NCBI RefSeq assembly: GCF_048564905.1 | Contig: NC_132992.1 | Location: 31,730,501 to 31,794,500 of the forward strand | Length of the DNA: 64,000 nucleotides | Direction of reading: 5' to 3' | Origin: Vicugna pacos | Lineage: Eukaryota; Chordata; Mammalia; Artiodactyla; Camelidae | Shown: positions 47,715-60,984 of the stretch, piece by piece | Layout: each line of letters starts with the position of its first letter | Numbering within the stretch: the first letter of the stretch is position 1 | Notes under the pieces: model-generated | Seen by the model: only the letters and a program-made list of their open reading frames with translations | Databases searched by the model: none | Told to the model about the DNA's origin: nothing | Program-made: the position numbers and the translations under genes

Positions 47715-49945
47715 AAATAAAAGCTCCTTTTATGTCATTTTGAAACAGGTGTCCACTGGAACATTGTACTAATACATTCTCAGTCTTTAATTTTTGACAT
47801 TAAAACAATCATGCAGAATAAAGTTGACTAAAATTGAAAACTTTCCTCATAGAAATTTAAATTGATGGTTTCACTTAAAGAGACATCAAAAAGCTGGGTC
47901 CCGTTCCCTGGGAACATCAGGAAAATCACTTGCTTACTCCTTTCCTCTTAGGCCATGAGTCAGTGAGGGCACAATTAGAGAAGCCGAACAACATAGAATG
48001 AAGGTTTCGCTATAAGAATTAAGAACTCAGGCAATTGCTAGAGCTGGTGGAGGAGTCTACATAAAGCTGTTATCTTTGCATCTGGTGTTGAGCCTGAATT
48101 CACTGTAAGTTAACTGGGGTGACATTTCTGAAAGAAAGTTGGATGTGGACAAACATATGGACAAACTGTGACTTGTAAGGATGCACTAGAACCAGTGAAG
48201 ATAAGTGGAACACTAAAACTTGTGTGTCTCTCACCTCCTTCTGTCCCACAATAGTGGATGTCCTTCAGGAGCAGTGGGTGTCATTTGCCATCATGCTACA
48301 TGCACACTTGGCCCAAGACAAAGAAGAAGAGGAGGACATGTGGTGGGAGGTGGACGAGTTGTGAGTCAACAGCAAGATGGGCTAACCCACCAGCAGCAAC
48401 ATGTGTGAGTTGCCGCAGTGCCTGGAGTCCTGCATCAACCAGCAAGGCATGAAAAATACGGCTACTTCATGACAAGTACCTTCTAAATCTTGCATAAGTC
48501 TCTTTCATGTCCCACTCTAACCCAGGACAATACAGGGAAGCAAATTCTGGGAGATACATTTACAGATAGTTACTTAGGGACAGTACAAAGTTACTCCATT
48601 ACCCTCCTTGTCAACCAGGCATCATTCTGTACCACTTTTAACCCAATTACTCTTAAATAAAGAGCATAAAAAAACCTTGCTGCCAGCTAATATGATGCAA
48701 TTATTCATCATTCAACCTAAAACATGCTAATTCTCTCTTGCAAGGAGCAAGCCGAGTTCATTTGTCTATTTTGGGGTGATGTTCTTTTCTCTTCTAGCTG
48801 GGTCACATTCTCCCATTGAATCCTGTTCCTTAACTCCTAAGATATAATGAGATATAAGATTGGCATATATTAGCACATGTTATGTGCTATCTTATATATA
48901 TTAGCACATCTTAATATGATAAATATTTATACAAGAAGGACATGGGAGATAAAAATGGTTAATGTGTTCATAAATATATTCATAGCGAAATGAAAAAGAA
49001 ATTTTCACAACTATCATCATTCTTGTTTCTGGAAATGGCCACGTGATTGCAGCTGGTATTTATAACTACCTCTTCCATTACCCATGCTGCAATCTGCTTG
49101 CTCACAGCAAGCACCTCCCCCTACTGCTTTACTTGACTTTCTATAAAACAAGCTGCATGTTCAGGAGCAATGTCATGTGGAAGGCCAAGAAGATGAATCA
49201 AGAATTCTGCAAGTCCACCACTGTGGTTTTGGCAGAGTTTGCAAGGTATTGAAGGCAAATACAAGGGTCTATATAACTGAAAATAATCTTGCCAGTACTC
49301 AGGGAAAATTGATACATTGTATTCTGGGAAACATCAGTAAGAATGACACTGACTTCACATCAGAACAACAGACATCACCAAGGGAAATCATTTTTAAAGC
49401 ATTTAAAGAAAACAAATAAGTTTCAAGCTAACTTCTTATAAAAGTACACTTTTAAATTGTCTGTTAAGAATCTCTGCTAAGAGATTGGAAAGACAATGCA
49501 TAGACTGGTAAACTATATTTGCAATACATATTTTGGAAAAAGAACTCAAATGCAGAATGCATTAAGAACTCTTATAAATCAATAAGAAAAGTAAACAGTT
49601 AATGAAAATGGTAAAACCTTGAAAGCCAATGCATAAATATGATATTCAATAGCCAGCAAATATACAAAAAAACCCTTAATATTTTTATTCCTTAGGAAAA
49701 TGAAAATAAAATCTCAATGAGCATTTCATCTGTGTCCTTTCAGCACCTTGAGTGCATTCATGTAGCTAGAAGAATATGATCCCAAGAGGAGAGGGAAAAA
49801 TAATGTGTGTCCCCAGGAAAATAAGTGATTAAGTAAATTTCCTAGAAGCTTCCATCACTGAACTAAAATGGAGAAAAGAGCACACAGTAACAGGTCACAG
49901 AACTGGACATTGAAGGAAAGGCAGGTTTTACCAGGAAAAACCAAA
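47715..49945. other. Gene-free interval after TRDV1-B
   Basis: It aligns with 10770-12940. No gene was seen. A small local repeat of 'atattagcacat' occurs at about 48867-48910. Confidence 0.4.
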
Positions 49946-49947
49946 GC

Positions 49948-51600
49948 TGATATTTATCGAACTTACTGTATGTCAGACGCTGTAGCATGCATTACAGATT
50001 CATTACCTAATGTAAATATCACAAAGTATATGAGACGTGGTTTATTGTTCCCATTTTTTTATCTGTGGAAAATGAGAAACAGCTTTCTTAACTGTGAAAA
50101 TCATCTCTATCTTTCCCTGTCAGCCAGAATGTAACATCTTACTGGGCTCCTAGAGTGTAAGATTTGGAAATGGAAAAGCACTTCACCCCAGAACAGGGCA
50201 GTTGGGAAGTGTTAGGGATGGTGACATTACTGGTTTAAACTGGAACCTAAAGGGAACTAGGAAAGAGGATGCCAATCCTGGGTACCAATTACACCCCAAA
50301 ACCAACAGATGAGGAAATCATCCACTACCCATTTGACAGTGCTGAAGACTTTAGCAAGATTCTCACACAGCGGTGTGCTGGAGAGAGAAGGGGCTGCAGG
50401 GAAGGGTGAGACACTGTTCCTTAAACTCTCCACCCATATTTCCTTATCAAGACCTGTGCTCCTTGTCTTTGCCCTTCCTCCTGCAACGCTACCCCATCAA
50501 ACATCCACATGCTGTACCTCTGCCTCCCTTTATGTCTTTGCTCAGGTGTCACCCCTTACCTCAATATTTCTGTTTTTCTTCCTTGAGGATCAGGCTCTAG
50601 CACACTCGCTGTATGAAAGCTGAAGCACTGCCACCTGGTGTCCTGCTGAACTATTTTGTGAGGCTGACACTGGCCTCCCTGCTGCCCCCCAGTGTTCCTG
50701 GAGTAGATGGCGGGGAAGCCCAGTCACACCAGCCACTGCAGAACCAAAGTCCGGAAACTTTCCCGTGCAGAAACCATGAGGGGATTCAGGAGGACCAGCT
50801 GGGTTTTCATCTTTTGCCTGCCAGAGGTGAACGTGATCGACTTCAAGAGACAAATATACTACATGGGATGCCTTGGACAGGAGAGCAATAGGCTGCCTTG
50901 GGAAGAAAGCTCAGAATTGTTGCACAAGGTGAGAATTTTTTCTCTGGTAAGTGAAATTGTGTCCACTGCTCTGTCCTTTCTTGCATATAGAAATATCCTG
51001 AGAAGTGGATTCAAGAGTCAGTAATAGGAAAAAACCAAACAATTGTAGCAAATACTGCTTGGTATACTCATTGCACATTATAATATGCCATCAGTCTCTC
51101 AGTACAACACCCAGTGGACTTATTTCCCATTACAAATAAGAAACGTGGTAGACCATAGCTATTTAGGATAATGCATGAAATCTGCTATGTAAACTGCCAA
51201 TACACCTCAGGAAATACTGAACGTTGTCTTGTGGATAGATTCCTCTGCAATTTTAAACTCTGTGCCCCAATCATCACCTTCCCCCAAATTTTGTTCATTG
51301 CCTGCATCTGGTTGAGTGCCTAAGCTAGGGAAGGTGTCGTGCAACGGGATTTGCATGTGCGCTCTCACTGAATTCTCATTAGGATTCTTCAAGGTTGGAT
51401 CCATCCACCTTAGGGCAGGACTGTAGTAAAATGCTTGAGACCACAGGCTTGGGTTGTATCTTAGATCTACTACTCATTAGCTCAGTGATCATGGGACAAT
51501 TACTTAATAACTTTTCATTTCAATTTCCTCACATCTACAAGGTGGATATTGAGTGTTTCTACCACAGAGGTGCTTATCAGAAGTGAATGGGGTGATGAAG
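49948..51600. repeat. Two MIR relics and intervening gene-free DNA (B)
   Basis: MIR-like segments lie at about 49948-50095 and 51430-51600, matching 12945-13085 and 14430-14610. Between them is unremarkable DNA containing the CTCF-like site at 50627-50641. The open frame at 50707-51024 has no match in copy A and no known domain, so it is not called a gene. Confidence 0.5.
50627..50641 (-). promoter_or_regulatory. CTCF-like motif between TRDV1-B and TRAV24-B
   Basis: ACTGCCACCTGGTGT, identical to 13645-13659 (14 of 15 positions of the reverse core). Confidence 0.4.
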
Positions 51601-51970
51601 GCGAATGCTGAGCCCAGTGTCCAACAGAAATATGCTGGTTACTTACAGAAAAGGGAATTGCACATGAGGGAGGTTCACTGCCTGCCTGGTGCTGCAGAGT
51701 CAGTGTCAGAGTGGAGCCTTGGCTCCATACCCAGGGTAGAGCAGATGGCTTTCCTCACCACATTGAGACCAGCATTGAGAGTCCCTATCTCAATACAGCA
51801 TTGCGTTGTCTTTAAAGTGCTAATTAGAATTAGAATTATCTTATTACTTAAAACATCCATTTATTTATTTTTTCTCCTCCTACTGCCCTCTAGGCTATTT
51901 AGATCCTCTTCAATACTGCATCCTCCATGCCTGGATACTGCATAGCACACAGGAGGCTCAATCAATATAT

Positions 51971-52610
51971 ATGTGTTGTCACCCAGCAGGACACTATGGA
52001 GCCTGTCCCAACACAGAGCCCCTGCCCCCAACCCATGTCCTCTGCATGTCTCTGGTGTGTAGAAAAACTTTAGGCCTTCCCTGAGTTCGAAAGAATATAT
52101 TAAACAGAAAAATGAAAAATGGCAGAAAGTAAGGAAAATTGTCAAGCAAGACAAAATAATAATAGTTTAGCCATTAAACAACATCAAGGACCTTTACGTT
52201 TTCCTCAAGGGCTATAGAAAATATTCTGAGCTGTGTCCTTTGAGCTGTTTTACAAATGCTGAAGCCCCCACCAGGTGGAAGAAGTTAACTGTGTGCCCCC
52301 ACAAGCATGCAGACCCCAGACCAGTCGGAATCAGAGGTTGATGACGCTGCCTCCCGATTATCTCACCACCAAGAAATCAGAAGAACGTCCATGAACTGAT
52401 CACACACCCATAAACCCACCTCCCTCTCCCTGGTCTCTAAAAACCTTTCCCTGAAAGCCATTGGGCAGTTCGGGCCTTTGGAGCCCTATCTTCCTGGACG
52501 CCATGGGTGGTGCCCAGATAAATACTGCACTTCCCTTCACCACCACCGGGTGTCAGTAGATTGGATTTGGTGCACATTGTTGACCAGACCCACGTCTGGT
52601 TCTGTAACGT
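51971..52610 (+). mobile_element. Class I ERV-type solo LTR fossil (B only)
   Basis: The same family as 1-453. It begins near TGTTGTCACCCAGCAGGAC and carries an AATA-type signal region near 52517-52527 and a 3' end near 52608. Unit A lacks it at the matching place (about 14950), so it inserted after the duplication or was lost from A. The ends are approximate. No internal genes are attached. Confidence 0.6.
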
Positions 52611-53624
52611 AGATATGCTGAAGAAATACAGAAAAGCTGAAATGATTTCTAGAGTCCATGCTATTCAAACACTAATATAAAAGGTTAAGCTTGACTAATC
52701 TTTATGTTGTTTACTTAGAATTGTCAACATTAATATACTTCAAGTCACTTCAGGCAAGATTTATTGAATTTATCTCGTGGTCAACTGGCTTGGCCTCTGT
52801 TTCAGATAATTCTGAGGCTTGAGGGTGCACGATTCTGCCCTGTTAGTTGAAGGAATGCTCCTGGTGCCTTGTTGGAGGTATTCACTGCTTGCCCTGGACA
52901 CAGCCCCTCTAATGTGTGGGTAAATTTATCATGAGATTAGCATTTTCATCAGAAACAAGTTCCAAAGGAAGTGGCTGTCTGAGTGTGTGTGATGCCCTCA
53001 CTGTCGTATCATCTGACAGACGGAACGCTGTGACCCAGAGAACCAAAAAGAAGGACCCTGGCATGTAGTGGCTTCTGTTTGTCTAGCAGTTCCTTCCTAA
53101 CCCTAGACCTTACACTTATACGTTAGGAGAGACTAATGAGACTTTTTAGGATCTCCCTTATTAAGCATAGCTGCACCTCTTTTCTTCCCATGGAAAGATA
53201 GAGATTAGCCATTGAAATGCCTTGCAATATCGTTCCACTTTTCGAAACACCATGTAAGTTTGAGTATCTGGAAAGCTCTCTTCCCTGATGTTAGCCCCTA
53301 CCGCATGCTGCTTCCTCTATTTATTTCACTGGGAAGGTTATGTAGGTAGTTTATACTACCAGTTTCCCAAAAGTACATTCTGATTCTCAACAATCTTAAA
53401 CAATGCTATCTGGTAATATTAAAATCTCCCTGGACATACTACATTTTTCCAACGATATTTTGAAATCACAAAGAGCAGAGAATGATGCATTTATAATGTT
53501 CAGAGCTCCTGAGGAATTTCTGGACACAAAAATCACTGTTTAAACAGATATGTGCATGTTGAATCAAACTAACATTATTCCTGGACTATGAAACAGGCAA
53601 GTTAGAATGTAATTCTCATTTACT
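52611..53624. other. Gene-free interval
   Basis: It aligns with about 15000-15954. No gene was seen. Confidence 0.4.
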
Positions 53625-54320
53625 TTTAAGTAAATTTATTGAGGTATAATTGACATTCCACAATATTCATCCAGTTTGAATTTACAGTTCAATGATTTTT
53701 AGGAAATTAGCTGAGTTTTGAAACCATTACAAACATCGAGATTGAAAAAATTGTATAACCACAAAAAGATCCTTCGTGCCCATTTACAGTTAATCCATCT
53801 TCCAACCCTTGGACCTAGGCCACCACTGATCTACTATATCTCTCTCTATGTTCATTGCCTGAATATTTCATATTCATGGAATCATTCAGTATTTGACTTT
53901 TTGTGTCTCGCTTTTCTCCTTAACATAAAGCTTCTGAAGATAATATTTCCATAGTATATATTAGTATTTAGCTCCTGTTTTGTTGAATAGTAATTCATTA
54001 GTTAATATACTATACTATGTTGCTTCATTCACCAGCTGATGGACATTTGGATTGTTCCTATTTTGTGGCTTGTAGGAAGAGAGCCACAGTGTAGGCTCTC
54101 ATTATTACATTTAAAACATTTACTGAGCATCACAAATGTAGGTGATGTGGCGGATTCCAAACACCATAGACTCCACACCAGACAAGGATGTGTTCTGATT
54201 CTTACCCAGCCACTTCCCAGATGTCCGGACTCTAGTGAATGACTCAGTCTCTTTGAGCTTTCGTCTTCTTGTTTGCAAATTGTGACTAATAGTAGCTCTA
54301 TTGTGTCACTTTTGTATTAG
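53625..54320 (-). repeat. Antisense L1M 3' fragment plus MIR (B)
   Basis: Counterpart of 15955-16640: L1 at about 53625-54070 ('attgaggtataattgacatt') and a MIR-like piece at about 54150-54320. Confidence 0.6.
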
Positions 54321-54791
54321 AATAATGTACATGAGGTAAAAGATATTTTTTAGCACATGGCATGTGTGAACATTTATAATGTGGGGGATGTGAAAGCTTT
54401 AGAAAATTTTTTGGAAGTTCATATAAAAGTTTGCTAGCCAAAGTGCTTTTCCTGCCGCAGACTGCCATCCTAGTGTCTCACGATGAACACTAGCAGTACA
54501 CGATTAGTCCACCCACTTCTGAAAGGTTGTCTGTTCTCTTTGAGTTGTGACTCAGGGAACATGTCCTCAATGTCTGTGAAGCTGGTCTCAGGACAGCACG
54601 TTTGATCCCTCCTTTTGAACCACAGGAAACTGATTTGAAGGCAGAGATGATCGGTGTGTTTCTAGGACATTGATGTGGTCTTGTCTCTGATTGGCTGGGC
54701 AACCAGATGCAGAATCCTGTTTTCTGAAGCAGAATATTCCACAGGTCTAGGCTGCAGAACGTTCCTATGCTGAGGACCTTGGGCAGGATAA

Positions 54792-55298
54792 ATGGAGAGG
54801 AATCCTTGGCCAGTCTCATTGCTGATCCTGTGGCTTCATCTTGGCGGTAAGCCCAGGGGTGACCAAAGCACGTGTGAACAGTCTAGGGTGGTGATGGGGA
54901 AGGAGGAGGATGCAGTCAGGCACTGATAGGTTCTATCTGGGAATCTGTGAAGACAGTGAACACTCTGTGCAGAGATCAGTCTCTATGTCTGACTTTGTCT
55001 TTCTGAACAGGAGTGAGCAGCCTCTTGAGCATGAAACAGGGTCCTCCACGGGTGCACGTTCAGGAAGGAGAGAGCACCAGTGCCACCTGCAGTTTCCCTT
55101 CCAGCTTTCTTCATGCTTTTCACTGGTACAGATGGAAACCTGCAAAAAGTCCCCAGAACCTGCTTGTAATGATTTTAAATGGAGATGAAAAGGAGGAAGG
55201 ACGAATTAGAGTCACTCTGAATACTAAGGACGGTCACAGCTACCTGTACATCAAAGGACCCCAGCCCGAGGTCTCAGCCACATACCTCTGTGCCTCCA
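54792..55298 (+). CDS. TRAV24: T-cell receptor alpha variable 24, copy B
   Basis: The leader exon is 54792-54846 (MERNPWPVSLLILWLHLG) with an intact donor GTAAGC at 54847. The V-exon is 55011-55298 after the acceptor at 55009-55010. The mature part is near KQGPPRVHVQEGE. First Cys is in ATCSF, Trp in FHWYRW, NGDEKEEGRI lies in the framework 3 region, and second Cys in YLCAST, all matching remembered human TRAV24. The frame is intact and splice sites are good, so unlike copy A this one should be fully functional. V-exon divergence from copy A is about 7%. Confidence 0.93.
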
Positions 55299-55337
55299 CA
55301 CAGTGCCCTGCAGTCACCTGCAGCCCCTGCCCAAACC
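55299..55337 (+). other. RSS, 23-bp spacer, TRAV24-B
   Basis: Heptamer CACAGTG (55299-55305), 23-bp spacer and nonamer GCCCAAACC (55329-55337). Confidence 0.9.
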
Positions 55338-55339
55338 GG

Positions 55340-56865
55340 TGCCTGGTGCTGCTCTCGTGCCAGCGTTGATGAAGGGCCATGTATGGAGTGAAAAAGGCAA
55401 ATTCAATGCATTACAGAGTTTTCAATAATTCAGTCACTGTAGCTCCCTAAACTAACTGGACTGTTATTAAATATCACCAACCTGGACTCCCACCAACGTA
55501 TTAGCCGTGTCATTGAGTCAGATCCCTTGCCTCCTCTTTTGCCAGGATTCCAAGTGAGCTAGATAGTAACTCAGACCTACCTAAAACAATCTGGTTAATC
55601 TAGGGCAATATTTACCCTCCCACATCAGGACGCACCCTAAGAGCTAGTCCTGTCATATTTCTTCACATGGATGAACACAGCATGTGGACATGAGGATAAG
55701 ACATTTCTCACACACCTGGCATGGAATAATATGCCTGTTTGATACCAGAACAGGCAATTCTGCTTCATTTAACTTATTGGGGATTTTGGTTTTGGCTTAG
55801 TTCAACCCTCCCCCTATGTGGACCTCTGTATTTTCTTTTCTTCTCATGGGGGCTATTTGCATTTTTGAAAATCACTTGTGATGTCTGAAATGAGCATTGA
55901 TGGGGAAGTTCACTGCCACACTTGGTGTCTCCTCCACTTTTTACTGTGACTGTGATATTGGACAATAACTGAATGCTATGGTCTCAGTTCCTTCATTTGT
56001 AATTCCCAGGTATATGAGGCTGGTCGCGTATCTGGTGCTGAAATCACTTTGCAGTTTTCCAAATAATCCACCAGTTTAATACCCCATCGTTCCTCTGCAG
56101 ACATTTAATTCTGGAGCCTTTCTGGGTTTTGTCAACAAGATCAACTTCCTTCCGGTCCTCTTCATCTAAGAGCTTGAGTCTCAGCTTTCTCCCAACATCT
56201 ACCTTAGTAACTAGTTATCCAGCTCCTGTCCAGCTTCCTGAATTATGTGGCTGTTCTCTCTCTCTCTCTCTCTTTTATTATGTGATCTCTTTCTCTCTCT
56301 TTATTTGTAGATTTATGTGTTTTTCAAATCTTATTACTGTCATTATCTCATGCTTAGGAAAAAATAATACATATTATAAAAACAACATTAGATTGCACAC
56401 AAATCCCTGACTGGAACCATTTAACATGCACATACATGAAATTATTTTTTTCAAAGATCATTCACAAGGCAGTAATGAATCTCTTTGACCATCAAATGGA
56501 ATATCTGAATCCGTTTTGCTCCATGGGTAGCAAACTGCATGTGTAGAGCTGCAAGTGTGAGCACAGGCCTGAGTGAGGAGAACCCCCAGCTCACTGCACA
56601 CTCGTGCTGGTGGAGTGAAACAATATGGGGAAGAGCTGCTGGTCAACCTCCAAACCAGGTCTCCATCATTATTGTCACAAATAACAATGGGAAAAAATTC
56701 TAATATTTTCAGTAATGATCCTGTGGCTTTAGCTAACTCTGAATAGTTAGAAACATAAGGCACAGAAAAAAGCAAGGTCAAAATTTGACTCATCTGCTCA
56801 TTGCTGCAACACAACACTTCATGGCATTTCTCACCATAGAATAAAAAATGGACTTTGCTTATACT
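55340..56865. other. Gene-free interval ending at the TRAV25 deletion junction
   Basis: It aligns closely with 17643-19123 of unit A, with a (TC)n patch near 56257-56274. At about 56865-56880 the alignment jumps to about 21918 of unit A, skipping TRAV25. Confidence 0.7.
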
Positions 56866-56879
56866 GGAAATATACGAAT

Positions 56880-57390
56880 AGGTGGAGAGTTTACTCAACA
56901 GCTAATAGCATGTTTACTGGTAAAAGACTACATACTGTTCCCTAAGACTGGGAACAAAGCAAGAATATCCACTCACCACTCTCCCTCAGCATCCTGACAC
57001 GTTGTAGCCGGTGCAATAAAGCAAGTAAATGTAAAGACAATGTCATAGGTCAGGAAAGGGTCAAACTGCACTATTTGAAGACAACGTGATGATCTTTGTA
57101 GAAAATGCCAAAAAATATACCAAAACCAAACCAAAACAAAAGCTCTTAGAACCGTTAAGTGAGTTGAGCAAGGTCACAGGAAATAAGATAACCATACAAA
57201 ATTAAATGTGTTTCTAAATACCAGCAATGAACATGCAGACACCTAAATTTAATATATAATACCATTTACAGTGGCTCAATAAAGATCCCAAGTGCTAAGG
57301 TATAAATCTAAGAAAACATTCACAGGACCTTCATGCTAAAACTATAAGACAGTGATACTCAAAAATTGCAAATCACCAATTGCTCTAGCT
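56880..57390 (+). mobile_element. LINE-1 ORF2 fragment, sense (B)
   Basis: Continuous decayed ORF2 text ('gagttgagcaaggtcacagg', 'ataccatttacagtggctc'). Counterpart of the L1 at 21445-22110, keeping about 340 bp that A has lost. Confidence 0.7.
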
Positions 57391-57569
57391 GTCATCCTAG
57401 AAAGACCTTCTTTTACTCTTTGGAATGACTTTGTCACCTTTGGAAAATAATCAGTTGATGAAAGATGTACATGTGCCTATCTGAGATTTTGACGCTGTTC
57501 ATTGACAGCTTTATTTCTAACTCACACCAGCAGACCTTTCTGCCTTAACTACTGGGACTTCATAGAGGT

Positions 57570-58870
57570 TTTGAAGTCTGGAAATGCAAGTCCAGCTTTC
57601 TTTTTCCTATTCAAGGTTTAGTCTTTGCATGTCCACATAAGTCATAGAATAAGCTTCTACTACAAAAGGTTGCTAGTAATTTGATTGGATTATATGAAAT
57701 TTATGGATCCACTCAGGATAATTGGCATCTGAATATATAAAGTCCTTAGATTCATATAATATTCTATTTATGTATGTAGGTCCTCTGTAATTTCTTTTCT
57801 TAACATCAAGATTTTGTATAGAGCACTCACATGCCTTATATTAAATTAGTTCCAAAGTATTTGATAAATGGTATTTTAATTTCATTTCCTCATGCTTTTG
57901 ACTAGAATCTACAAATAAAATTGATGCTTGTGTTTAGTGACTTTGTTAATGTCCCTATTAGTTCTAGTTCTTACAGTTTGTTTATAGATAATTTTGTAGT
58001 TTCTACAAACAGAAACGTGTCACCTATGAATAAAAATGGTTTAACTTCTCCCTTTCTTGATATAATTTGTGTTCTTTCCTTTTCCTGATTTGATGCCAGA
58101 CCGTCCAGTAAAAACAGTGAATGTAAGTAGTGGTACTCTAGCTGTCTCATTCGTGACTGTGCAGGAAATGATACTGACTTAGAAAATATATATATTTATA
58201 TATAGTCGATATATAGTCAGTTTACAATGTTGTGTCAATTTCTGGTGTACAGCTAAAAGCGTCAGTCATAGATGAACATGCATATATTCATTTTCATATT
58301 CTTTTTCACTATAAAGATATTGAATATACTTCTGTTTATCTATTTTATATGTATATTAGATCATATCTGCAAGTCTCGAACTCCCAATTTATCCCTTCCT
58401 CCCCTTTAACCCCCCTGTAAACATAAATTTATTTTCTGTGTCTGTGAGTCTGTTTCTGGTTTGTAAATAACTCCATTTGTCTTAGTTTTTAGATCCCATG
58501 TTTAAGTGATATCATATGGTATTTTTCTTTCCCTTTCCAGCTTACTTCACTTAGGGTGACAATCTCCAGGTCCATTCATGTTGCTACAAACGGCATTTTC
58601 TTTTTTATGGCTGAATAGTATTCCAATGCATAAATATACTGCAACATCTTTATCCAGTCCTCTGTCACTGGACATTTAAGTTGTTTTCATGTTGTTACCA
58701 AAAATATTGACTTTTGATATTTTCACTGATACCCTTTATTAGATTCAGGACTCTATCTTCTATTTCTCAGTTGATGAGAGAATTCTTCATGTAGAGGTGT
58801 TAGCCCTTTATCAAATTCTCTCAATTTTCTGGAAGTCAGTTAAGTACATTACTTTGGTATTCACCAAGCC
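57570..58870 (-). mobile_element. Antisense LINE-1 split by a younger LINE-1 (B)
   Basis: 57570-58190 and 58715-58870 align with the old antisense L1 of unit A (22290-23100). Between them, 58195-58712 is a fresher antisense L1 3' end ('gtgtcaatttctggtgtac', 'gacaatctccaggtcc'). Possible 11-bp target repeats are ATACTGACTTA on the left and ATATTGACTTT on the right (imperfect). The insert has a camelid-like sequence style and postdates the duplication. Confidence 0.7.
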
Positions 58871-60984
58871 AAGGAAGATGCTCTCAGCTGACATGGTCTT
58901 AGAGACGTGATCCTCTAAAATTAAAAATCTCTGAAAAGAACAGTAGATTAGAAAAAGTTGCTTTTAGATTTTCCATAGTCATACACAGTATTTTTTGCTT
59001 TTCAATATTATTTTAAAAGAGTTTGTCATGATTGCTACCATCTTATAAAAAAAAAAAGTAAAAACCCCAACAAACAGAAGAGTTATTGTTAATTACTTTG
59101 CTTTTGCCTTTTGCTAATATAATAAAATAATACATTCCTACAAACTTTAAATAATTCAGTTTTTATTTGTTCTTATTGTTTCAGCAGTACTGTGTTGGCT
59201 TGTGTGTGTGTGTGTGTTTGTGTGTTTTTACACAGAACAGGATACAGTGAATACTGATGAATATATGTTTACTGAATAAATCATGATTAGTATGGCATTT
59301 ACTCCCATACATTCAGTTTAAGTGTTAATTTTCCTCTATCCTGGGCCTGGGACGTTTCTATTTTGTCTATTGTTGAATTTTGTCCACAAATATAACCCTC
59401 CATTCATCCTGTTGGTGTCTTTTGTTTAATATGTTTTCCATAAAATTGAAAGATTGTTTTCAGAATTATGAGTTTTTCAGTATAACTTCTTTGACTATTG
59501 ATGGATAATGACACATCCTCTTATTCAGGAAACAGGTAACCCCTGAGTGCCTAGGCTGTATCAACCCCTCTTATAAACACTGAGTAACCTTTAACTACGG
59601 GAAGGTTTGAAGTAATCTTTAAATATGGGGAGGTTGGAGACAAAAGGAAAATTAAAAGAGAAGCCGAAAACTGAGAATCATAATGAGGAATATTTCTGAA
59701 ATAAAGCAATCAAAGTAAATCAAAATAAATAATCAAAATCTTCTTAGAGGATTGTAGGACCAAGCAAACAAAGATGAGCAAAGAGGTATTAACAACTAAG
59801 ATATTTCCCTTCAAACTTGAGGAGTCTCTCAAAAGCTGGCTGGCTGACGTGGCCTGGGGTTAGCGCTTCAGTGTATTTATTCAGTCACAAGGGGGGGCAG
59901 CTTCATCTGCAAACTTAAGGATCCTCTCTGGGAGAGGGAAGGAAAGATGATGTTTGCCATTGATGTTCCACAGGAAAAGGAAAAATGACACACTTTCATC
60001 TTCCTTACACACCTTATTATTTATAATCCCTCAGTGAGTGTGAGATCAAGCATTCAGGGGATTCAGGGACTCTTAGCCTAGATTTTCCATGTACCTCCCC
60101 AAACACTGCTTTCCCTGTTTATCTTCCCTAATGATCCCTCGTCCTTTCTATTCCATATATTCATTTTCTTTCCTCTCCTAACTCTTTCTACCACCCCCAT
60201 CCACCCACCCCCTGTCTTGCTACTTTCCCTTCAGTCTTTTCCCTCTGCCTCAGCGTCCTTGGTGCGCAGCACTTACAAGTATGGGCACAGAGGACATGAG
60301 GATTAAGGACCCCTGTTCCAGAAGGACGAGGGGCACATGATGCATGGCGTCAGTTACTACATCACAACAGATGCATTGAGACATGTCGACCTCGATGGTG
60401 GTACATGCATGATTCCAGGGACCTTTAGAGGAACCCTGAGCCCCAGGACATTTACAACTACTCTCAATGTTACTAATTTTTCCTGTCCCCCTGAGCACAT
60501 CACTGCCTACTTGTGAACCTCACACACATTTTCCAGAATGTGGATGGAAATTTCACCTCCTTCCAACACAGAACACAGTGCCATCTTCTGGGGTTTAACA
60601 ACGTTCTGTAGGAGCTTCATGGAGCATCAGCCAGTTTCTTTCAGGAAGAGATGTTGGGACAGTGCTTGTGGACAGACATATCATTGTGATGGTGCTCCTT
60701 ATCCTGAGCCTGACTTTAAACTTCTCAGATGAAGACAGTGGGCAGCCTGTGAACTGGGGGTGTCTGATATTCCCTCCTTCTTTTAGGGATGTGACTGGAG
60801 CAGGGGAGGAAGACCTAGACAAGGAACTCCTCCCTCATGGGCTGACAAGTCCTGGCAACAGCACAGTGGTGGCTCCACTCCTTGTAAGTCTCTATGAGCA
60901 GCTGTCACTTCTGTTCCCTGGAACCTCTTTAAGCCTAAGATCAGGCACAGCTCTGGGCTCCTGATCCCAGCTTGTCCTTGAAGT
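58871..60984. other. Gene-free interval upstream of TRAV26-B
   Basis: It contains a (TG)n run at 59201-59224 and a C/T-rich patch near 60180-60240. It becomes nearly identical to unit A from about 60430. The CTCF-like site at 60577-60591 matches that at 24456-24470. Confidence 0.45.

Noticed and set aside
50707-51024. 105-codon open frame in unit B
   Set aside because: The matching DNA in unit A (about 13720-14040) does not keep the frame, and no known domain is visible.
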